From Pedobacter cryoconitis (GTDB lineage Bacteria; Bacteroidota; Bacteroidia; Sphingobacteriales; Sphingobacteriaceae), in the NCBI RefSeq assembly GCF_001590605.1, contig NZ_CP014504.1, positions 1,860,001 through 1,924,000 on the forward strand: DNA of 64,000 bases, given 5' to 3'. Below are positions 1-8,879 of the stretch, piece by piece. Below the pieces are notes generated by a model that was not told where the DNA came from, did not search any database, and saw only the letters and a list, made by a program, of their open reading frames with translations. The stretch's first letter is position 1. Each line of letters begins with the position of its first letter. Position numbers and translations under genes: made by a program.

Positions 1-3000
1 TCCTGAGGTAGACATATAAAGTGATTTCCTATATGTTCTAACATGTCAGGGGTGATTGAATTAGTAGATTCGAGATATTTGAATTCGCCAGCAGGCGTAA
101 CTACACAGAAATTATCTTCTCCCAATATCTCAATAGCTTCTTTATTTGTTGGCACCAGAATACTAGTGATATTAGTGGGAATAGCCAAGCCTTTTGAAAC
201 TTCATATTTAACATCGGAATTGTTTGTTCCACGTTGCGAATTAATATCAATTATCTTTAGCGGATTGGTACTGATTGGTGTAATTGTTTGCCTGGCCACG
301 GTTTCTCCACCCATACCCCTGATGAACATCTGTGTATAATAATCATCTGCAGCTGCTGGATTTACTGCGGTAAACCAGTCAAAAATCCTTGATCCTTTTC
401 CTGCAAAAGCAATCTTGATTTTAGGTGGAATAGCCTTGACCGCTGGCGGGGCATCCTCTGATTTAATAATTTCATTTCTTAATTTATAAGCCAGCTGACC
501 AGCATAAAACATAATTAAACCAGTAACATACAGGTTGATACTCATCATCTCTTTACACTCTGCAGCTATCAGAAGATAAAAAGTTTCAAAATCTGATGCA
601 TCCAGCCGATCGACTACTTGTTCAAAATAATAAGGAGCAGTATTTTCAGAAAATTTATTAACACCATTATTTAACCCCTGGATAGAAATGTTTTTCCTTT
701 CGCACATCCTTAACAGGACATTTTTGAAGTTTGGGGAAAATTTAGTTGCTTGTGCAATTCTTTCTGCCGCAAAACGAATAGAGTTTTGCTTAATCATTGC
801 CTTTCCACCGTCCATCTGGCACAATGCTGTAATATCAGTGGTACTACCACCAATGTCAAAACAAATTACCAGCTCTCCTGGATTAATGGAATAACCCCCA
901 TTTGGTCTGACTAGATAATTCGCTACAGCACAGGCTTCAGAAAGTGATTCTTCATTGCTCAATTTCCGAAAATCAAATCTTACGGGTTTTGTTTCGGTTG
1001 CTATATTGACTGAATTGACCTTAGCAGAGGAGTCAATTCCCCAACCTCCTGCTGTTGCTGGAGCTTTAGCCTCATTTCCCCAACTACTGGTGCCTGCACT
1101 TGCATTGTCCCATCCTGAACTTAATATAGAAGGCTCAGCCTCTTTACTACCCCAGCCTGAATCAGCATTGCTACCCCACATACTATTGCCTCTAGTCTCA
1201 CCAATATCTGAGAGGTCTGAAGGAGGATATGTTTTTAATTTAACGTGACCAACAATTGGCGAAATCTCTTTAAGCGAATCCCAGATTCCTCTGTATTCAC
1301 TCAACAATTCTTTACCCATTGATGATGGATAGGACCATTTTAAAGTATGAGGCTCATGACCTTCAATGAACAATTGTGCATAAACATGTAATAACAACGA
1401 ACTCAGATAAGCCGTTTTATAACTCTTATCTATTGGCTGAGTAGACCATTTCATATTGTAAACCAACTCTGCTCTGCCTACTCTGTTATAACTTAAGATA
1501 TATCGGTTATCTTCTGCGTTCTCAATAGGCAGATTTTTTTCAAAGCAAGGAAAACCACCTTTAACAGCTTGTGCCATTAATGAATCATTCAGCATATTAC
1601 TATCATTTATAATTCTTCTGGAATCATGAATGGTTAGCACTGACTTGATAGAGTTTGTGAGAATTTCGTCGTTTTGGAAAAAGAATATTTCATCTTCCAG
1701 AGCGTGACGTTTATCATTATTTTTAGCATCAGTCGCCAGCAGTGAAACCCTTTTGTTAGTCAATCTTAAACTTTCACAGACTTCATTTCTCTGGTCAGAG
1801 AAATAAGCAATGGAGGAATTTGTACTCCCAAAGTCAACGCCTAAAAATGCAGGGGATAACGTTTTGGGAGAATTAAGCATATTTACTGGTAACGATTGTG
1901 TATTTCCTGATCCATCATAACGTATAATCCCAAAACCGCAATCTATACCTGCATGTGCAAATTTCACACCCTTGAAAGGCTTATTACTTTCATAAATTTC
2001 ATATTTGTATTTGTTATCTGCTACCGCATTATTTGAAGTTACATGCAGTTGAGCCTTAATAGCTCCATACTTTTCTGGAATTACAGCTGCTCTGCCATTA
2101 TTAGCCAGGTAAAGAGGAATACCTTTTTCATCCAATACTATTCTGAAAAAGTCATCATCTACATTACCAATAAATGGCGTAGCCTGAAATTGAACATCAT
2201 TATGTGGGATTTCTGAATAAAGGAAATATCGGTTCCATTGCTTTGAAATAAAGTTAGGCCACATTAAAATATCCTTCCCTCTGATAGATTCTGCCGTTAT
2301 TTTATAGATTACCTCTTTAATGATTTCGTTGCCGGTTTCAGTATATAGTTTCAGATTGACGGTCAAACGTTCTCCATTTTTATCATTTGGATCATAAATA
2401 GCAGTGATCCTTGACTTTACATTTGAGGCGTCTGCTATACCTACCAATGCATCAAGTGTTGCTCCAAATACATTTAAGGCCAATGGGGTTAATGGTAAAG
2501 TGAAATAGGCGAAGTTGTTTGGCTGTCCTTTAGTTTCAGCAGCCAATAAGAGTATGGGTTTAGATTTCAGATAGTGCTTAGTCTCTATCCCTTCTTTGCC
2601 AAAATCTATCTGAGCAATCTCTGTGGTATCGGGCAGTAACAAGTCTTTAGGATCAAAAATTATTCTTCCTTCTCCAGATTCATTGTATATAATACCTTCA
2701 GAGCCAAATAATTCTGTAGAATAGTTAAATAGAATACTGAAAGGATAATTAAATAGAGACCCAACTTCTGGTGGTGCCTGATGGGCTAATTTTGGATATG
2801 CTTTCTTTTGCTGGTAAACGACCATTTCATCGATCCATGCTTGAAGGCAGGTGGACATATTACCATATTCCGGTCTGATCAATTCTTCTAAACCAGTATA
2901 ATTAGACCTGAAGCTTTCCATATGATTAAGAATGTGTTTAGCATAACCATAAAGTGTATAGAGTTCCTGTGGACTTAATTCTGATTTTAAGGGGTCAATA

Positions 3001-3629
3001 AACTTACCATTTTGTACGTTTACAAAAGGCAGTTTATCTTTGAGATTATAAGCCACCGAAGTGAATAAAAAACTATCGGGTGAAGTCCCTCCAACTACAT
3101 TTCCTTTAAAAGAGATCACATCAATAAATGGTGTTTTATCTGCGTTGTTAGCTAGAGATTGGTCACACCATAAGGGTTGCCGCTCAAATAGCATATTTCC
3201 AAATGCACCTGTAGGCTCATAAATATTTACGGTATTCATTAGCTGCTCTCCATCAGAATATGCCAAATGAATTCTATTGACCTCGATATCTTTATAATTT
3301 AATGCGATACAGCTAATAAATCCCTTCCATTCACTAAGTAAAGATTTATAAAACAGCATTAATCCGGAGGCTTCTGCATCTTTATCCTGAATATTATCAA
3401 GTGCACTTTTAAATAAGTTGGCTCTTGCAAATACTGAAGGTATACCAGAAACAATAGTTCCTATATTGACAGATGAGTTGCCATCTTTATCGACAGCTAT
3501 TTCTGGTATCAGAATGTTTTTAGTAAAAACCTCTAGTTCAGGGATTTTATCCCAGGCAAATTCAACCCCATTTGGTTCAGTTTTAGCATGAACTTTAATC
3601 GCCAGTGCTTTTATTCTTTTGTCTGACAT
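1..3629 (-). CDS. Actin/Hsp70-fold ATPase, very large, possibly SrfB-like (partial, C-terminus beyond window)
   Basis: The reading frame is open from ATG 3629 to the window edge (1209 codons, no stop), so the C-terminus is missing. Residues 1-590 match nothing I recognise. The ATPase core starts near residue 596 with a phosphate-1 motif GVDFGSTNSS (D599). A phosphate-2 motif FDIGGSTTD (D925) and an adenosine-type motif AFAGKGSR follow. Between them, residues 818-863 form a Gly/Ser/Ala-rich linker with five tryptophans. These motifs define the actin/Hsp70/FtsA superfamily. The size and the tubulin-like neighbour recall the SrfB family (PF07520), but that is inference. It begins 5 bp after the tubulin-like gene and is probably cotranscribed with it. 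The exact function is unknown. Confidence 0.8.
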   Translation of the reverse strand, partial: MSDKRIKALAIKVHAKTEPNGVEFAWDKIPELEVFTKNILIPEIAVDKDGNSSVNIGTIVSGIPSVFARANLFKSALDNIQDKDAEASGLMLFYKSLLSEWKGFISCIALNYKDIEVNRIHLAYSDGEQLMNTVNIYEPTGAFGNMLFERQPLWCDQSLANNADKTPFIDVISFKGNVVGGTSPDSFLFTSVAYNLKDKLPFVNVQNGKFIDPLKSELSPQELYTLYGYAKHILNHMESFRSNYTGLEELIRPEYGNMSTCLQAWIDEMVVYQQKKAYPKLAHQAPPEVGSLFNYPFSILFNYSTELFGSEGIIYNESGEGRIIFDPKDLLLPDTTEIAQIDFGKEGIETKHYLKSKPILLLAAETKGQPNNFAYFTLPLTPLALNVFGATLDALVGIADASNVKSRITAIYDPNDKNGERLTVNLKLYTETGNEIIKEVIYKITAESIRGKDILMWPNFISKQWNRYFLYSEIPHNDVQFQATPFIGNVDDDFFRIVLDEKGIPLYLANNGRAAVIPEKYGAIKAQLHVTSNNAVADNKYKYEIYESNKPFKGVKFAHAGIDCGFGIIRYDGSGNTQSLPVNMLNSPKTLSPAFLGVDFGSTNSSIAYFSDQRNEVCESLRLTNKRVSLLATDAKNNDKRHALEDEIFFFQNDEILTNSIKSVLTIHDSRRIINDSNMLNDSLMAQAVKGGFPCFEKNLPIENAEDNRYILSYNRVGRAELVYNMKWSTQPIDKSYKTAYLSSLLLHVYAQLFIEGHEPHTLKWSYPSSMGKELLSEYRGIWDSLKEISPIVGHVKLKTYPPSDLSDIGETRGNSMWGSNADSGWGSKEAEPSILSSGWDNASAGTSSWGNEAKAPATAGGWGIDSSAKVNSVNIATETKPVRFDFRKLSNEESLSEACAVANYLVRPNGGYSINPGELVICFDIGGSTTDITALCQMDGGKAMIKQNSIRFAAERIAQATKFSPNFKNVLLRMCERKNISIQGLNNGVNKFSENTAPYYFEQVVDRLDASDFETFYLLIAAECKEMMSINLYVTGLIMFYAGQLAYKLRNEIIKSEDAPPAVKAIPPKIKIAFAGKGSRIFDWFTAVNPAAADDYYTQMFIRGMGGETVARQTITPISTNPLKIIDINSQRGTNNSDVKYEVSKGLAIPTNITSILVPTNKEAIEILGEDNFCVVTPAGEFKYLESTNSITPDMLEHIGNHFICLPQ
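1041..1178 (-). repeat. Trp-Gly repeat linker inside the actin-like protein
   Basis: This stretch encodes residues 818-863 of the actin-like ATPase. Five Trp residues occur at 8-14 residue spacing, mostly as GWG, SWG or GWD, in a Ser/Ala/Asn-rich and probably disordered context. It splits the two phosphate-binding motifs. The DNA is not a simple tandem repeat, so selection appears to act on the peptide. Confidence 0.7.
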
Positions 3630-3634
3630 GTTAA

Positions 3635-5278
3635 TTAATTTATATCGAAGTTTTGTGAAATAGTAAGTGCATTGAAAATATGAGCGAGGAATTTCTCTTT
3701 TGTAGTGTTCACTTTTTGCTCATCTTTTGGATTAGTGTTGATTAGTTTTTCAACAAAAGTGTCGTACCTGTTTCCGAAAATCCCTCCTTTTGACCAATGG
3801 TGCTTTTCGTCAAGAAATATAGCTCCAACATCTAATCTTTTCAGTTCATTCAGATTATCAGGAAATGCCTTGCTATCAAATAAGAACTTTCCTGGAGCTA
3901 CAGAGTTTCTGATTTGATAAAGCCAGCCAGATATAAATCTTGCATCTTTAAAAGTATAGGCGAATAGCTTAAAGTATTCATTGATATCTTTACATTCCGC
4001 ATCAGTAATCGTACTGTATTGATTTAATTTCTGATTTTCACATTGTTTAATAAATCCTTTAATACCGGAATCATTAAAAGCAGCTCCATTTTTACTTAGG
4101 GATATATGTGCTAAAGAAAAGAATGCACCTAATTTATTGACAAAGATTTCGCCTGCTTTATTTTCTTTACCGACAAAATCATCAAAGGAGAAATTAAATG
4201 AGTTGTCTTTAAACTCTACGGCTTTATATAAATAATCTGCCTTTGCGCTATCAAAACCACTTGTACGGGTAAAAAAGTTATAAGCTGCGCATGCACATAA
4301 TAATTCGGTTATATGACATGGATTTCTTTGCTCACTTCCTCCAGTTGTAATCTGATTTGGGGTATTGTTCCCATCTATTTTTTTGCTTTCAATTGGCCAG
4401 CCAATGTGGTATAATAATTTGTAGCATTTCTGTACAGTAGGATCACTTTGATAAAACTGTAATGCAGCCTGGCTATTTAATGGAAAGAAAGATGAATCTG
4501 CGATAACGCTATTTGCTTTGTCTGATTTCTGTTTCTCGTCCGGTTTATTGAATGTAAAATATTCTGTAAGTAAGGTAGAACCAAACTTTGCTTTAGAAAA
4601 ATCTATACTTGAGCTTCCATTGGAACGAATCTTCACGAAGTCCTGAAGGGCTTTAGGGATCACGGGGATAGAAGACGCCCCTGTTCCACCAAATACAGAT
4701 CCGAAAATAAATACTCTGGCCGAAGCGCCTGCATTTCCAAGCTTCCCCATAAAAGTATCAAGTTCCCGTTCCTGAGATTGTACGGTGGATCCTTTTGAAA
4801 TATTCCTTGCTGCTTCTACGATTCCGTGATACATCAGCATAGATCCTAAATGGGTCTGCGCGCGATAGCCATGAGCCAAATTAAATTCTTGTACAGAACT
4901 TGTGTCAAGAAATAAATCAGAAATCAGTTTATTAGCTTTCTGCTGTTCAGCTGTTCCTGTTGAAATCTTGGTAATATTTTTATAATTCTCTCTTCCTGGA
5001 CTCGAATAATTTGTCCAGAATCTGTGCAGATTAAGTTTCGCAGAAAAGAAAGTATTCGCATTTGGTGTCCCACCTTGATTTGTATCCGACGTTTTAATCC
5101 GGTTGTATAGATTAATGAGTTCCTCTACACGATCCTTATTACCGTTATTTTGATCTGTATCTAGAGTTAATACTTCTATTTCCTGGTTGTCAAACATTCC
5201 AATACCACATAAGTGGGTGAAAGATTCTAAGCAGCGCATTCCAGTACCGCCTATGGCAATTACAAATAATTTATCCAT
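3635..5278 (-). CDS. Tubulin/FtsZ-superfamily GTPase-like protein (Tubulin_2-like)
   Basis: 547 residues. The N-terminus is a Rossmann-type strand-loop, VIAIGGTGMRCLES, then a second strand ending LTLDTDQ near residue 42. The arrangement resembles the N-terminus of FtsZ (GxGG...NTD). The tubulin signature is present as GSVFGGTGASSIP, with its G-box at residues 197-201. The rest is a divergent C-terminal domain with insertions compared with FtsZ (about 380 residues). It is not the cell-division FtsZ: no dcw-cluster genes are near, and the conserved FtsZ core and C-terminal tail are absent. It lies 18 bp downstream of the three-helix membrane protein and 5 bp upstream of the actin-like gene. 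Polymerisation is plausible but unproven. Confidence 0.8.
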   Translation of the reverse strand: MDKLFVIAIGGTGMRCLESFTHLCGIGMFDNQEIEVLTLDTDQNNGNKDRVEELINLYNRIKTSDTNQGGTPNANTFFSAKLNLHRFWTNYSSPGRENYKNITKISTGTAEQQKANKLISDLFLDTSSVQEFNLAHGYRAQTHLGSMLMYHGIVEAARNISKGSTVQSQERELDTFMGKLGNAGASARVFIFGSVFGGTGASSIPVIPKALQDFVKIRSNGSSSIDFSKAKFGSTLLTEYFTFNKPDEKQKSDKANSVIADSSFFPLNSQAALQFYQSDPTVQKCYKLLYHIGWPIESKKIDGNNTPNQITTGGSEQRNPCHITELLCACAAYNFFTRTSGFDSAKADYLYKAVEFKDNSFNFSFDDFVGKENKAGEIFVNKLGAFFSLAHISLSKNGAAFNDSGIKGFIKQCENQKLNQYSTITDAECKDINEYFKLFAYTFKDARFISGWLYQIRNSVAPGKFLFDSKAFPDNLNELKRLDVGAIFLDEKHHWSKGGIFGNRYDTFVEKLINTNPKDEQKVNTTKEKFLAHIFNALTISQNFDIN

Positions 5279-5296
5279 TAAAATATTTTTTGGGAA

Positions 5297-5635
5297 TTAA
5301 AACCAATGACCAATTTTGCCGTTAGCAAATACTTTGCTTAGCAGGAAGCCTAAAAGGATATACAAAATAAATCCAATAGCTGTCCCTATATTCAAAGCGT
5401 TTAAATAATTGTTGATGACCATCATGTTTGCATCTGGTTTGAATAGGAAGTAACCAAGCAGATAGCCAAATGCAGGATTTAAAATTGCCAGTATCCAGAA
5501 CCACTTTTTTCGGATTTGTGGATCTTTAGGGTTGCTTCCACCCTCAAATTTTATAGCATTTGCAATGATAGCTGCCAACAATAAAAAGATTAGAGCTGTA
5601 GTGAGTGAGACTATGTACGCTGAGATAGATTCCAT
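5297..5635 (-). CDS. Small three-helix inner-membrane protein of the tubulin/actin operon
   Basis: 112 residues with three hydrophobic segments at about 8-28, 45-65 and 82-104. A polar, basic loop (about 29-44, including KDPQIRKKW) lies between the first two. There is no signal peptide cleavage site or known motif. It sits 23 bp after the vWA-like lipoprotein and 18 bp before the tubulin-like gene, on the same strand. It could be the membrane anchor for the cytoplasmic NTPases, but this is inferred from position only. Confidence 0.7.
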   Translation of the reverse strand: MESISAYIVSLTTALIFLLLAAIIANAIKFEGGSNPKDPQIRKKWFWILAILNPAFGYLLGYFLFKPDANMMVINNYLNALNIGTAIGFILYILLGFLLSKVFANGKIGHWF

Positions 5636-5658
5636 TTGATGATTAAGTTTGTTGTTAA

Positions 5659-7203
5659 TTATTGTTGAGTTTTGATATAATAAGAATAGATGACTTTATT
5701 TGTTGGTTTAACCTCTTGCAGCGTGTTTTTTATAGATTCATACAAGGCTATATTAGGTACATGTTTTGCATTGACCCACTGAAATTTTGATAGTTTTACA
5801 TTTGAAAGGTTAGGAATAGCAGTATTTAGGACGATATCAACTTTAACTATTCCATTTGGATCCTGAATATTTTTCAGATTGAACTTCGGGTCGAAAGAGA
5901 CTCCAAATTCCACATTTTTGTGGTCCTGATTTTTAGTGTTTTTGAACAGCGGTTTATTGAGTATAAAAACCTCATCGAGAGGTATTACTGGTTCTGGCTT
6001 GTAAATCCATTGTTCTTTTAGCTTTCCGTCGGTATGGTAACCTGCTAATACAAAAACATCATTCTCCTGGTCAGCAAATTTATCCTGACCATCACTTCCT
6101 TTAACTAATTTTGGTTTATGCTTCTTAACCTCGGCAGTTTTAGCGTAACGCTCAAAATCAGCGGTGATATCTGAAGTTTTTACGTCAAAATCTCCAAAGG
6201 TATAGCTGTCTTCATTGCTTAGATCAATGTATAATTTTCTGAAAAAGTCATTAAATTGGTTTTGACCAGCGTATGTGGTATGAAGCTGAGCTATTGTATT
6301 CCAGTCTACACCTAAAGGATAAAATTCAAAGTGATTTCCATTTTTAAGCCCATTGATATAGTTATCCTTTAAATCCAGTACATTTTTAGCATGATCGGAT
6401 TTACCACTAGGATCGTAAAACAATCCACCAGCTTTCTCGCCAGGATAAGCAGTACGCAGTTTATAAGATTTATTAGATAAATCAAATCTTGTGGTTAAAG
6501 GTCCCAGTTTAGATTCAAGTTTGGAAATCATACTGGATTCATTTGGGTTACCGCAATTAAAAATCGTAAAGTAAAGATGTTTAGCAACGGTACCTTCTTT
6601 ATAGTCGGCAATAAAAAAATGGATTGTATTTCCTTTTCCAATCCATTTAGAGAAGGGTATTTTTAAGAAAGCAGTATTCGTAACTTCACTATTTTTTTGC
6701 CATTCTTCAAAATCAGTAATCAGCAATGCATCATTGTTTCCATCAACTATTTTTTCAACGGCAGACTGGATTGGAGCCCAAATATCTGCATATTGGGCCG
6801 GGTCACTTACTTGCTGACCCAATTCTGTTGTATTGGTAATATTTAAAGGGGTTATTTTATTGGCCCCCAACTTGTAAACATCAAACTTTTGAGCTAGAAC
6901 TGTATTGAAACAGTTAGTCATCATGTCTTTAATCCCAGCATCTGCGAATGCCTTATTAATACCAGAAGAAAAATCTATGTATAAGGCCGGGTTGCCACTT
7001 TTCGAATTGGCATTGTTTGGAGCAACACTACTATGATATGCTTCAACGCGTTTACCTAATTCCTGATCATATGGATTAAATTTTCCATCCACAAATGGAT
7101 CGGTTGGTACTACGGACTTTGAATTATTACAGGCAGTTGCTATTATTAATAGCCAGGATACTCCTGTAATCTTGACAAAACCTAAGGTCTTACCTATTTT
7201 CAT
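5659..7203 (-). CDS. Lipoprotein with divergent vWA-like domain
   Basis: 514 residues. The hydrophobic signal ends in ATAC, so Cys25 is the probable lipidation site and the mature protein is envelope-anchored. From residue 72 a strand PALYIDFSSG is followed by a helix. A second strand (FDVYKLG, about 108-114) and a further strand ALLITDFEEW with D165 follow. This order fits a von Willebrand A fold with a degenerate MIDAS (D77-x-S79-x-G81, not DxSxS). The C-terminal half, about 380-510, looks beta-rich. It is the first gene of the operon leading to the tubulin-like and actin-like genes. The vWA assignment rests on pattern only and needs structure prediction. Confidence 0.65.
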   Translation of the reverse strand: MKIGKTLGFVKITGVSWLLIIATACNNSKSVVPTDPFVDGKFNPYDQELGKRVEAYHSSVAPNNANSKSGNPALYIDFSSGINKAFADAGIKDMMTNCFNTVLAQKFDVYKLGANKITPLNITNTTELGQQVSDPAQYADIWAPIQSAVEKIVDGNNDALLITDFEEWQKNSEVTNTAFLKIPFSKWIGKGNTIHFFIADYKEGTVAKHLYFTIFNCGNPNESSMISKLESKLGPLTTRFDLSNKSYKLRTAYPGEKAGGLFYDPSGKSDHAKNVLDLKDNYINGLKNGNHFEFYPLGVDWNTIAQLHTTYAGQNQFNDFFRKLYIDLSNEDSYTFGDFDVKTSDITADFERYAKTAEVKKHKPKLVKGSDGQDKFADQENDVFVLAGYHTDGKLKEQWIYKPEPVIPLDEVFILNKPLFKNTKNQDHKNVEFGVSFDPKFNLKNIQDPNGIVKVDIVLNTAIPNLSNVKLSKFQWVNAKHVPNIALYESIKNTLQEVKPTNKVIYSYYIKTQQ

Positions 7204-7254
7204 AATTTGTAATTTTAAAAGCTGTGATTTAATTAGATGAATGATTCAACTCTT

Positions 7255-7262
7255 CAAAAGTA
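7255..7262 (-). promoter_or_regulatory. Candidate -7 element for the tubulin/actin operon
   Basis: Read on the minus strand this is TACTTTTG, an exact match to the Bacteroidota consensus TAnnTTTG, about 50 bp before the lipoprotein start at 7203. No TTG box is present at the usual -33 spacing. The inverted repeat at 7284-7299 lies there instead, which suggests regulator-dependent transcription. Confidence 0.5.
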
Positions 7263-7283
7263 TAGAGACGGAGCGTTTCTTTC

Positions 7284-7299
7284 TTACGGGAAACCGTAA
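7284..7299. promoter_or_regulatory. Perfect inverted repeat upstream of the tubulin/actin operon
   Basis: TTACGG-GAAA-CCGTAA, a perfect 6-bp inverted repeat with a 4-bp centre. It lies 21 bp upstream of the candidate -7 box, where a -33 element would be expected. This is a possible binding site for an activator or repressor. Confidence 0.4.
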
Positions 7300-7549
7300 T
7301 CAGATAAATTACATTAACAGAACCAATACCCTGAATTACAGTCAATTATTTTTTATGAAAAATAGGGTAAAGGATCACCATGTGAATGATTCAAAAACAA
7401 GAAGATATTATTGAAAAATTGTGGAGGGAGGTGTAGTTTAAATTTCTGGCAGTGAAACAGGTAATAGGTATAGTCTTTGGAAGAAAATACTGAAAGATAA
7501 ACTATCTATTAAGGTTGTAAGTTATTAATGCTGGCATTTATAATTATGT

Positions 7550-7590
7550 AATGCTAAATTGAGAAATAGAAATCGTCTCAATTTAGCATT
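7550..7590 (-). terminator. Hairpin terminator of the alcohol dehydrogenase gene
   Basis: Perfect 15-bp inverted repeat (AATGCTAAATTGAGA at 7550-7564, complement at 7576-7590) with an 11-nt loop. It begins 8 bp after the dehydrogenase stop codon. No strong U tract follows. Confidence 0.7.
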
Positions 7591-7598
7591 ACAGCTGG

Positions 7599-8756
7599 CT
7601 ATGGTTTTAAAACTACTTTAACACAGTCATCCTGTTTTTCATCAAAGATTTTATAGCCATGAGCTACTTCACTAAGCGGTAATGTGTGTGTAATAATATC
7701 ATCCAGTACAACCTTCTCTTCTTTTACCAGCGCTATTAGTTTATCAATATAATTCAGAACAGGTGCTTGTCCTTGCTTGATGGTAAGACCTTTATCAAAA
7801 ATACGGAATAGCGGAAAATTATCATAAGGGCTTCCATATACACCAAGAATTGAAACTGTTCCACTCCTGCGCACGGCTTCAAAACACATTTCAAGGACTT
7901 TAATACTCCCCTTTTCAAAATTTATCGTTGCTTTTACCTTATCCATAAAGGTGCGTTCAGGTTCAAAACCTACAGCATCTATACAGACATCGGCGCCCCT
8001 TCCCTGAGTCATTTCACGAATAGCAGCTACCACATCAACCTGATGTGGGTTGAGCGTATCCACATTATTCACCGCCTTTGCTTTATCAAGCCGATAGTCT
8101 AAAGGATCAATGGCAATTACCCGGCTGGCGCCATGTAACCAGGCAGCTTTCTGCGCCATCAATCCCACCGGGCCAGACCCAAAAATAGCCACAACTTCTC
8201 CGCCTTTAAGCTGTGCCCAATCTACACCTGACCAGCCAGTTGGAAAAATATCAGTCAGAAAAAGTGCTTGTTCATCAGTTATATTATCAGGGATAACCCT
8301 TGGACTAACATCTCCGTAAGGAACACGAACATATTCGGCCTGCCCACCGGAATATCCACCATATAAGTCTGTATAGCCAAATAAAGCAGCTCCTTTTTGA
8401 TCCATCATATCACCATTGGGGCCATAATGTTTATAATTTGAATTTTCGCAACTTGGAGAGGCGCCATGATTACAGAAAAAACAATGTCCGCAGGCAATTG
8501 GAAAAGGAACAATTACGCGGTCACCCTTCTTCAGGTTTTTTACTTCTGCGCCCACTTCCTCAACAATCCCCATAAATTCATGCCCCATCACCATATCAGT
8601 AGTTTGAGGAACGGCTCCACTCAAAATGTGAAGGTCAGAACCACAGATTGCGGTCGAGGTAACTTTGAGTATAATGTCTGTGGCAAGTTCAATTCGCGGA
8701 TCGGCTACGGTTGTATAACTAATGTCGCCTGGTTTGTGAAATACTGCTGCTTTCAT
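7599..8756 (-). CDS. Zinc-dependent alcohol dehydrogenase (MDR family, formaldehyde dehydrogenase-like)
   Basis: About 385 residues from the preferred start at 8756, where the protein opens with MKAAVFHKPGD as is typical. The frame also extends to 8792, but those 12 residues are not family-like. The catalytic zinc region is CGSDLH then GHEFMG, and the structural zinc cysteines are in ACGHCFFCNHG...C. The NAD-binding Rossmann motif is GSGPVGLMA. The internal insert and C-terminal region resemble the long-chain branch that includes glutathione-independent formaldehyde dehydrogenases. It would oxidise an alcohol or aldehyde in the cytoplasm; substrate unknown. Divergent from the DUF4142 gene. 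Confidence 0.9.
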   Translation of the reverse strand: MKAAVFHKPGDISYTTVADPRIELATDIILKVTSTAICGSDLHILSGAVPQTTDMVMGHEFMGIVEEVGAEVKNLKKGDRVIVPFPIACGHCFFCNHGASPSCENSNYKHYGPNGDMMDQKGAALFGYTDLYGGYSGGQAEYVRVPYGDVSPRVIPDNITDEQALFLTDIFPTGWSGVDWAQLKGGEVVAIFGSGPVGLMAQKAAWLHGASRVIAIDPLDYRLDKAKAVNNVDTLNPHQVDVVAAIREMTQGRGADVCIDAVGFEPERTFMDKVKATINFEKGSIKVLEMCFEAVRRSGTVSILGVYGSPYDNFPLFRIFDKGLTIKQGQAPVLNYIDKLIALVKEEKVVLDDIITHTLPLSEVAHGYKIFDEKQDDCVKVVLKP

Positions 8757-8879
8757 AAGAATAATTTTAGTTTTTGAATACCATGGCAACACACCGAATC
8801 AATGATTGTTTAGAGATTTTGAATTTTGATAAACCATAAGCAGATCTCTTTGTTATAGAAAAAACAAAAAACCAATATC

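Larger units (their letters stand above)
7204..7549. other. Intergenic region between the lipoprotein operon and the alcohol dehydrogenase gene
   Basis: Apart from the -7 box and inverted repeat near 7255-7299, I see no convincing gene or structured RNA. The open frames here are under 30 codons and lack initiation signals. Confidence 0.5.

Noticed and set aside
43..1248. Three plus-strand open frames (43-339, 688-894, 955-1248)
   Set aside because: They lie antisense to the continuous 1209-codon actin-like frame, which has family motifs; the plus frames show none and are low-complexity mirror images.
3635..5278. Tubulin-like gene as a phage PhuZ or plasmid TubZ
   Set aside because: No phage structural, replication or partition genes are nearby, and its partners are envelope proteins.
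5322..5504. Second open frame within the small membrane protein gene
   Set aside because: Same-strand shadow frame of the 112-residue protein; the encoded peptide has no pattern and the other frame has three clean helices.
8466..8777. 103-codon plus-strand open frame
   Set aside because: Antisense to the alcohol dehydrogenase zinc-binding region and without signals of its own.
8757..8792. N-terminal extension of the alcohol dehydrogenase
   Set aside because: The 12 extra residues precede the conserved MKAAV start and are not family-like.
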